Assembly: GCA_030247885.1 (NCBI GenBank)
Contig: JAPDRO010000001.1
Location: forward strand, 1,178,001-1,242,000
DNA: 64,000 nt
Source: Taxawa tesnikishii (nom. ined.)
Lineage: Eukaryota > Ascomycota > Dothideomycetes > Dothideales
Direction: 5' to 3'
In this document: piece after piece, positions 58,814-64,000 of the stretch
Layout of the letters: the number at the start of each line of letters is the position of its first letter
Numbering within the stretch: position 1 is the stretch's first letter
Notes under the pieces: model-generated
Database searches by the model: none
Told to the model about the DNA's origin: nothing
Seen by the model: the letters and a program-made list of their open reading frames with translations, nothing else
Program-made: the position numbers and the translations under genes

Positions 58814-61115
58814 GCTCGCCTCTACACGCAACCCTCGTCGCGGCGGGTAGTTGCGGAGGAGGCTGGGATCAGACTTCTGCTCTCAACCCGAGCTCCTCCA
58901 CTGGCTACACTACCTGCCTGCTCGACCAGGCCCTGCTCGGCGGGACCATCCCGGTAAACTCTCACCTCGTGCGCGATACCAGGTAGTTGCATATGCATGC
59001 ACATGGTGTAGGGATGTGAATGTGAACCCTCGACTCGATTGGCCGACTCCACGCCAAAAACGCGTCAGCCCCAAATGTCCGGAACGTCCAACCACATCGG
59101 TCGGCTCTGTTTGTTTCCGCACGCACACGCCTATAACGCTGCCCACTACGGCGTATAGCAGACTGCTGATAATGGCTCTTTGGCATCTCAGACACGGCCT
59201 CGCGAATGCGTCGGCGCTTGCGTGTTCACTCTCACAAATTTCATCAAACCTGACTCCCCTCTGCCCTGGCCCTTGCCTCAACAAGTCTGATAGCGCCGGA
59301 TGAAATGCATGGTACCTGAACCATTTAGCGTGCAATCAAACTCTAGCTTTGCTCTAACAACGGGCGGCCCTGCTCCGGGACGGCCGTTTCCTTTGCTTGT
59401 CCTGTCAGATCCCTGCTGCCCTCGCAAAATCGCACAGAACCACTGCGAGGACTGCCCAAGCGATGGATGATCAACATCCCGACCAGCACAACATCCGCCA
59501 CTCAGGAACGCAATCCATGTCATTGCACCTTCCTGTACTAGGGAAGACCCCGGGAGCCGACTCTCTAGCTTGCAAGTCGTGATGACCTGGATTCGCCAAA
59601 TTGCAGATGGCTACAGGAACGTGGGGTACGCCCTGCGCGGGATATGGTGGATCGAACTATGATTGACAACGAGGCAGGCAAATCCGTAGGAATCAGTGGT
59701 CGAATAGGGATGTCGAGTCAACGTCGGTGGGCTTCGTTCGCTCCATCGGTTGTCGCAATCCATGGTTCGCACGGCCTCTCCTGCAATTTCGTCGTTGCGA
59801 ATATCGAAAATTTCCACAGACAACTAAAGGTCCACAGACGCGCAAGCGGACTCCAGGACACGCAGACAAAGCAATCGTCATAAGCGCGCGGTGACCAAAC
59901 GATCACCAGCTTTGCGACGCAATGTGCCACCGACAGAACGGTACGCTTCGTGCCACTCGGGCTCGGCATCGACCAGCCCTCAAACCACTGCCGTTCAACC
60001 TAAACGCGTTTCACGATTATGCCCTTGTCAATGCACTCAGTAACCGCCTGGGCGCCCTGTTCGGAGAGTGACAGCAAGGCGCAGATAAGCCGCCTACGGA
60101 AGCAATTTGAGGCAATACATATAACGCTCCGATATAGGGAGGCTCTGCGGGTATCAACATAGCCAGCACCACGATGTTAGATGTTAAGACAAGCAGCGTC
60201 TTAACACGCATGCTGGCCCCATTATGATCCTTGGCGCGCTGGTCAAAACGTGCGCGCCAACACAGCGTGTCTCTCGCCATGTTGTTGGTGTCGCCACCGA
60301 CCGATCCGTTACACCGTCTCCATTGGTCTGGAGATGCCCACGCGACTTCTAATCAATGTGAATTGCAAGCCCGGATATATCATGAAGATCAATCATCAGG
60401 TTTCTTTATTTATTTACGCTTAATACGCCACTATTATCACTCCGTCTCACATCGCTTCGCGGAGAGCGTTGGCCATCGGATCTTCATCTCCGTGAATAGA
60501 GCGGCAAAGGATTCACAAGCGTTTCCCCTTCTCGTCAGGAACAGGAAGTCACTCGGAACGGCAAAAGCTGAATCCGTGCAACCGAAACCGAAAGCGAAAT
60601 ATCTCACCCTACCCTGGTCCCATTCTGGCATCGTTCTTCTTCGCAAGCGTGGAAAACCTGGCAAGCATTCTTCGCAACGGGTAACGGCCAGAGAGCATCG
60701 CAAATTTCGGTAAATACGCTATCCTGGATGCCGCATACCAGTGTTTGTGTCCACTCGTCCTACCGATATTGCTTGATTTCGTTTCTTCTTTGCCTACCGA
60801 TAACGGTCCCGACTTATCAATTAAGCTGGAGATAAGACCGGAGATATCGCTATTCGTAATCCGTGGCCACGATGAGATGTGAGATCACGAAACGAGCAAC
60901 CATGTTCCATTGTCCATTCTTGTTTGAGTGAGAAAATGCCGCTATGGTTACGCCTAGTGTAAAAACACTTCAGATCCACGCCGCAGGTAACATTTTCCCC
61001 CGTTTTTCTAAGCAGTAAATCCCGTGTCTGAGCTTCGCAAAGGAACGGCCAGAGCGGACAATCAGCAAACGCTATTCGCTCAATGCGAGAAGGAGACGTG
61101 CAAGCTCTCAGCAAT
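57849..61115. other. 3.3 kb interval without a recognised gene
   Basis: Contains a (ctg)n repeat at 58774-58813. A minus-strand frame (57920-58543) includes an ATG and a good donor near 58058 but matches nothing, so it might be leader of the upstream gene. The rest shows only short frames. Confidence 0.45.
58774..58813. repeat. (ctg)n trinucleotide repeat
   Basis: About thirteen tgc/ctg units in an intergenic position. Confidence 0.95.
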
Positions 61116-63060
61116 CTAGTTGGCCATATAGGTCTTCGAATCAATGCCGCCCTCAGGGAACTCGCTAAGACTGGCGTTAGCACGGTTTTATTACCCTCAA
61201 GAACCCACGCGTTCATCAACTTACGGCAAAGCGACTTCGAATCTCTTCTCTATGTCCTTCAGTACCTCTTGGTCTTGCTCGCTGCTGACGAAGCTGATAC
61301 TGAGGCCCTTGGTACCGAAACGACCCGCACGACCGACGCGGTGCAGATACGAGTCTGAGTCGGCTGGCAGATCGTAGTTGATAGCAAGGTTGATACGCTC
61401 AATATCAATACCACGACCGAAAACATCGGTGGCGACACAGATACGCTTGTTGAACTCCTTGAACTCCTTGTAGCGCTTGATGCTGTTTCACCAGTCAGCA
61501 TGCTTAGTTGTGTGGGGAGACTGCAAGGATGCCTTACCGCTCCTCCTGACTGACACCAGAGTGCACCGCAATACTGGGAAAGTTACATTCGCGCAACAGC
61601 TTGTCTAACTCGTTCGCACGCAGTGTGCTCTTAACGAAGATAATGACTTGGTTGAACTCAAGGCTGTCCAGAAGTTCGTTGAGTTTACGGTTCTTCTCCG
61701 ATTCACTGAGTTTGATGTAGTATTGTTGGAGACCGTGGAGTGTGAGCTTGGTATCAACGTCGGCCAGGATCTCGAGCTGATGCTTCATAAACTTCCTGCA
61801 AATGTCGCGGATCGGCCCAGACATAGTGGCGCTGAACATCATAACCTGCTTCTGTTGTGGGGTGGCGCGGAAGATCTCCTGAACGTCGCGACGCATATCT
61901 GGTTTCTGTCAGCACTGTTCGGTCAAGACACAGTTGACAACCTACCAATCTGGTCCAGCATCTTGTCGCACTCATCGAGCACAAACTTCGAGACACTGCC
62001 GAGACGGAGTTTCTTGTCACGGACAAGTGCGTTCAGACGACCAGGCGTTGCGACGATGATATGTGGGTGAGTCTCCTTGTTCTGGAGAAGCTCAATATCC
62101 TTCTGAATCGGTGTGCCTCCGTAGAAAACTGCGGTTTTCACATCCGGCAGGTATTTGCTGAATCTGGCGTATTCATTCTTGATCTGGTACGCCAACTCAC
62201 GAGTGTGACACATGACAAGAACCGAGGTTTCGCCCTCAACGGGCTCGATTTGTTGCAGGGTAGCCAAGACGAAGACTGCTGTCTTACCCAGACCGGACTT
62301 GGCCTGGCACAGAACGTCGGTACCGAGGATCGCTTGAGGAATGGTGTTTTGCTGGACTGTTTGTTTCGCGCAGAATGTCAGAACTGGTTTCGAAGTATTG
62401 CATAAAGAAGCAAGCGGTTTTCGTCAAGCGTCCGTCCATCTCGTGTATGACCAGCCCAGGAAAGATCTTGTACTGCCGACACTGCCCTCCTCCGGCCCCT
62501 GCTAAGCCAGCCGACACAGCTGAGCGAAACGCTTTATGTCCGGTATAGGCACTTTGCCCTCGGGGAAAGCGCAGCCAAGACTTTGCGCACTTAGGCGGCT
62601 GTCTGATAGCTTGATATCGCGATGCTGATGATCCAGTGCACGTAGTGTGCGCGACCGTCGGCGAGCATACACCACAGTCGTAATGTGGTGCGGCACGGAC
62701 TGGGAGGCCCAATCCGGGGACCAAATCCGCCTCTTGCTTACTTGACCGTTTGTTTGATGGAAATGGACGGACGCTCTTCGAGGAGGGAACGATGGACTTA
62801 TGCAAAGGATGTCATGACTAACCATCCGAGGGATGCTCGAAACCGCAGTCGGTGATGGCGCGAAGAAGCTCCGGTTTCAACAGGAAGTCGCGGAAACCGG
62901 TCGAGTGAATGCCGACATAGCTGCCCTTGCCGGTGTTGCCATCTGGCTGCTTGACGTCTCCCTTCTGTTGCTCTCCATTGGCGTCAGCGCCAGCCGCAAC
63001 TGCCTCGGTGGGCTGGACCTCCTCGTCAGAATAATCAATCAAATCCTCCTCGGCGGACAT
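61116..63060 (-). CDS. SUB2: DEAD-box RNA helicase Sub2/UAP56
   Basis: Spliceosome and mRNA-export (TREX) helicase. Five exons (63060-62823, 62356-61946, 61898-61538, 61482-61225, 61164-61116) give 438 residues, the usual length. Motifs: AKSGLGKT (98-105), [33 protein letters not shown] and HRVGRAGR. It starts [14 protein letters not shown] and ends [12 protein letters not shown], both diagnostic for Sub2. Introns are 47-60 bases except the first, 466 bases. All junctions are in phase and no frame break is seen. It shares its upstream region with an RNase P/MRP subunit gene. Confidence 0.97.
62357..62822 (-). other. Unusually long first intron of SUB2
   Basis: gttagt donor, acag acceptor, 466 bases, eight to ten times the other SUB2 introns. 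No coding frame or RNA gene was recognised inside. Confidence 0.8.
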
Positions 63061-63390
63061 TTTGTCGTGGTTGTGAGGGTGGTTAATGGAAGAATTGGTG
63101 TTGTTGCTTGTCTGTCGGGGTCAGCGCGCGTGAGGCTGAACGCGCTGTGAGTGATGAGTGTAGATGCTAGGACGTCGTAATGAGGGTCGATATCCTAGAG
63201 GAGCGCGAAAAGAACTCGTGGGATTGCGAACACAAAGAAGATGATGAGGGCGCCGAAGGAGAGATGGTGCCGTACGATGCGGAGGAAGTTTGAGACAGAG
63301 AAGAGGAGGTTAAAGAAGAAGCGTGACGCCTGACGTTCTAACGTTCTGACTGAACTAGGCCGCAAGCGGCATGGCGTAAAGCGAGCGGTA

Positions 63391-63398
63391 TCACGTGA
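63391..63398. promoter_or_regulatory. TCACGTGA palindrome between SUB2 and RPR2
   Basis: Perfect 8-base palindrome containing the CACGTG core, in the 430-base divergent promoter, 93 bases from the RPR2-like start and 330 from the SUB2 start. CACGTG is a bHLH/Cbf1-type site and can direct bidirectional expression. Confidence 0.5.
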
Positions 63399-63490
63399 CT
63401 TTTGTGACCCACGGACGCATCGCGTTCACGTCCTCTGAGTGGGCACCCTACCCTACCTTGTTACCTTGCCTAACTACGCGTACGAGCAGC

Positions 63491-64000
63491 ATGGCCAAGG
63501 GAGGAAACAAGGATTCCAAGAGGGTGTCGAACAAGCACCTACACGCTAGAGTGGCGTACCTACACCGAGCAGCAGAATACCTCACTCGCCAGAGCAGCAG
63601 TCAAGAACGTGGAAGTGAAGGAAACACAAGTGAACCTGGCAATGTTGAGAATGTAGTCTCCCAGACCGTCAACGATCATGCAATTACGAAGCCACGCACC
63701 GGCGGAGTACCTCTCCGTCTGACGTCCCATCTCCGCGCCGTTTCCCTCAAGAGTCAGGTGCGCCTTTCTCAAGACATGAAGCGGTCGTTCTGTAAAGTAT
63801 GCAACTCCCACTTGCTCCCCGGATCAACTTCGGAGACTAGGACAGAGAATCTGAGCAAGAACGGCAAAAAACCATGGGCAGATGTCCTTGTCATTAAATG
63901 CACTTTTTGCCGCGCTGAGAGGAGGTTCCCTTTAGAGCGCAGAAGCAGAGAAGCAAATCAGAACGGCTTTCTGATGACAAATTACCCACTCGACCAAAGG
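63491..64000 (+). CDS. RNase P/MRP subunit Rpr2/Snm1/Rpp21 family, 3' end outside window
   Basis: ATG-initiated frame open for 170 codons to the right edge. The start is basic (MAKGGNKDSKRVSNKHLHARV, with VAYLHRAAEYL after it), like Rpp21/Rpr2 proteins. LRAVSLKSQVRLSQDMKRSFCKVCNSHLLPG and, later, KCTFCRAERRFP carry two Cys pairs (CKVC, CTFC) that form the zinc site of the family. These subunits help RNase P or MRP process tRNA and rRNA precursors. A stretch of 40 residues between the N-terminal helix and the core (polar, Ser/Thr/Asn) is less conserved. The C-terminus is not seen, so Rpr2 and Snm1 cannot be separated. Confidence 0.85.
   Translation, partial: MAKGGNKDSKRVSNKHLHARVAYLHRAAEYLTRQSSSQERGSEGNTSEPGNVENVVSQTVNDHAITKPRTGGVPLRLTSHLRAVSLKSQVRLSQDMKRSFCKVCNSHLLPGSTSETRTENLSKNGKKPWADVLVIKCTFCRAERRFPLERRSREANQNGFLMTNYPLDQR

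Overview
The window is nuclear DNA of a filamentous ascomycete. Genes are single and unclustered, on both strands, with many short GT-AG introns (mostly 41-90 bases) and lariat sites such as gctaac. The families are fungal ones: a hyphal-growth GT2 glycosyltransferase, NIMA kinase, Pex19, Ubc9, Sub2, a PCL-type cyclin, a GT71 mannosyltransferase and an MCP2-type ABC1 kinase. The GT2 protein and several hypothetical families point to Dothideomycetes (Mycosphaerella-like); this is inference. I saw no transposon, tRNA, rRNA or CRISPR array.

Layout. 1-7 kb: GT2 glycosyltransferase (minus, 3' end outside the window) and a membrane-anchored GH16 glucanase (minus). 10-16 kb: a nine-exon short-chain dehydrogenase (minus), an F-box-like Cys-rich protein (minus) and a short PIP-kinase-like protein (plus). 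19-24 kb: an NTF2/SnoaL 'pathogen-related' protein (plus) and an MFS monocarboxylate-type transporter (minus). 28-32 kb: a PCL cyclin with a long leader (plus) and an HSL-type alpha/beta hydrolase (minus). 33-41 kb: PEX19 (minus) divergent from UBC9 (plus), MCP2-like kinase (plus) and GT71 mannosyltransferase (plus). 41-50 kb: a small Ser-rich ORF, a protoglobin-domain protein (plus), an ankyrin-BTB protein (minus) and NIMA kinase (plus). 51-58 kb: a Cys-rich one-TM, Gln-rich protein (plus), a SHB17-type histidine phosphatase (minus) and a ketopantoate-reductase-like protein with a long disordered tail (minus). 61-64 kb: SUB2 (minus) divergent from an RPR2/RPP21 subunit (plus, cut by the right edge).

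The genes are mostly housekeeping (cell wall, cell cycle, peroxisome, SUMO, mRNA export, RNase P, pentose phosphate, coenzyme Q) and form no obvious pathway cluster. Two general patterns stand out. First, six otherwise well-conserved genes carry eight frame breaks, each explained by loss of one base from a mononucleotide run or two bases from a CT run. This looks like residual long-read assembly error more than gene decay. Second, the protoglobin protein and the SnoaL-like protein share a Cys-Pro motif (CP[FV][ST]GxSR) in their disordered tails, a possible heme- or redox-responsive element.

Long gene-free stretches hold simple repeats and no convincing genes. A heptamer repeat (ggctcaa) recurs at three distant intergenic sites.
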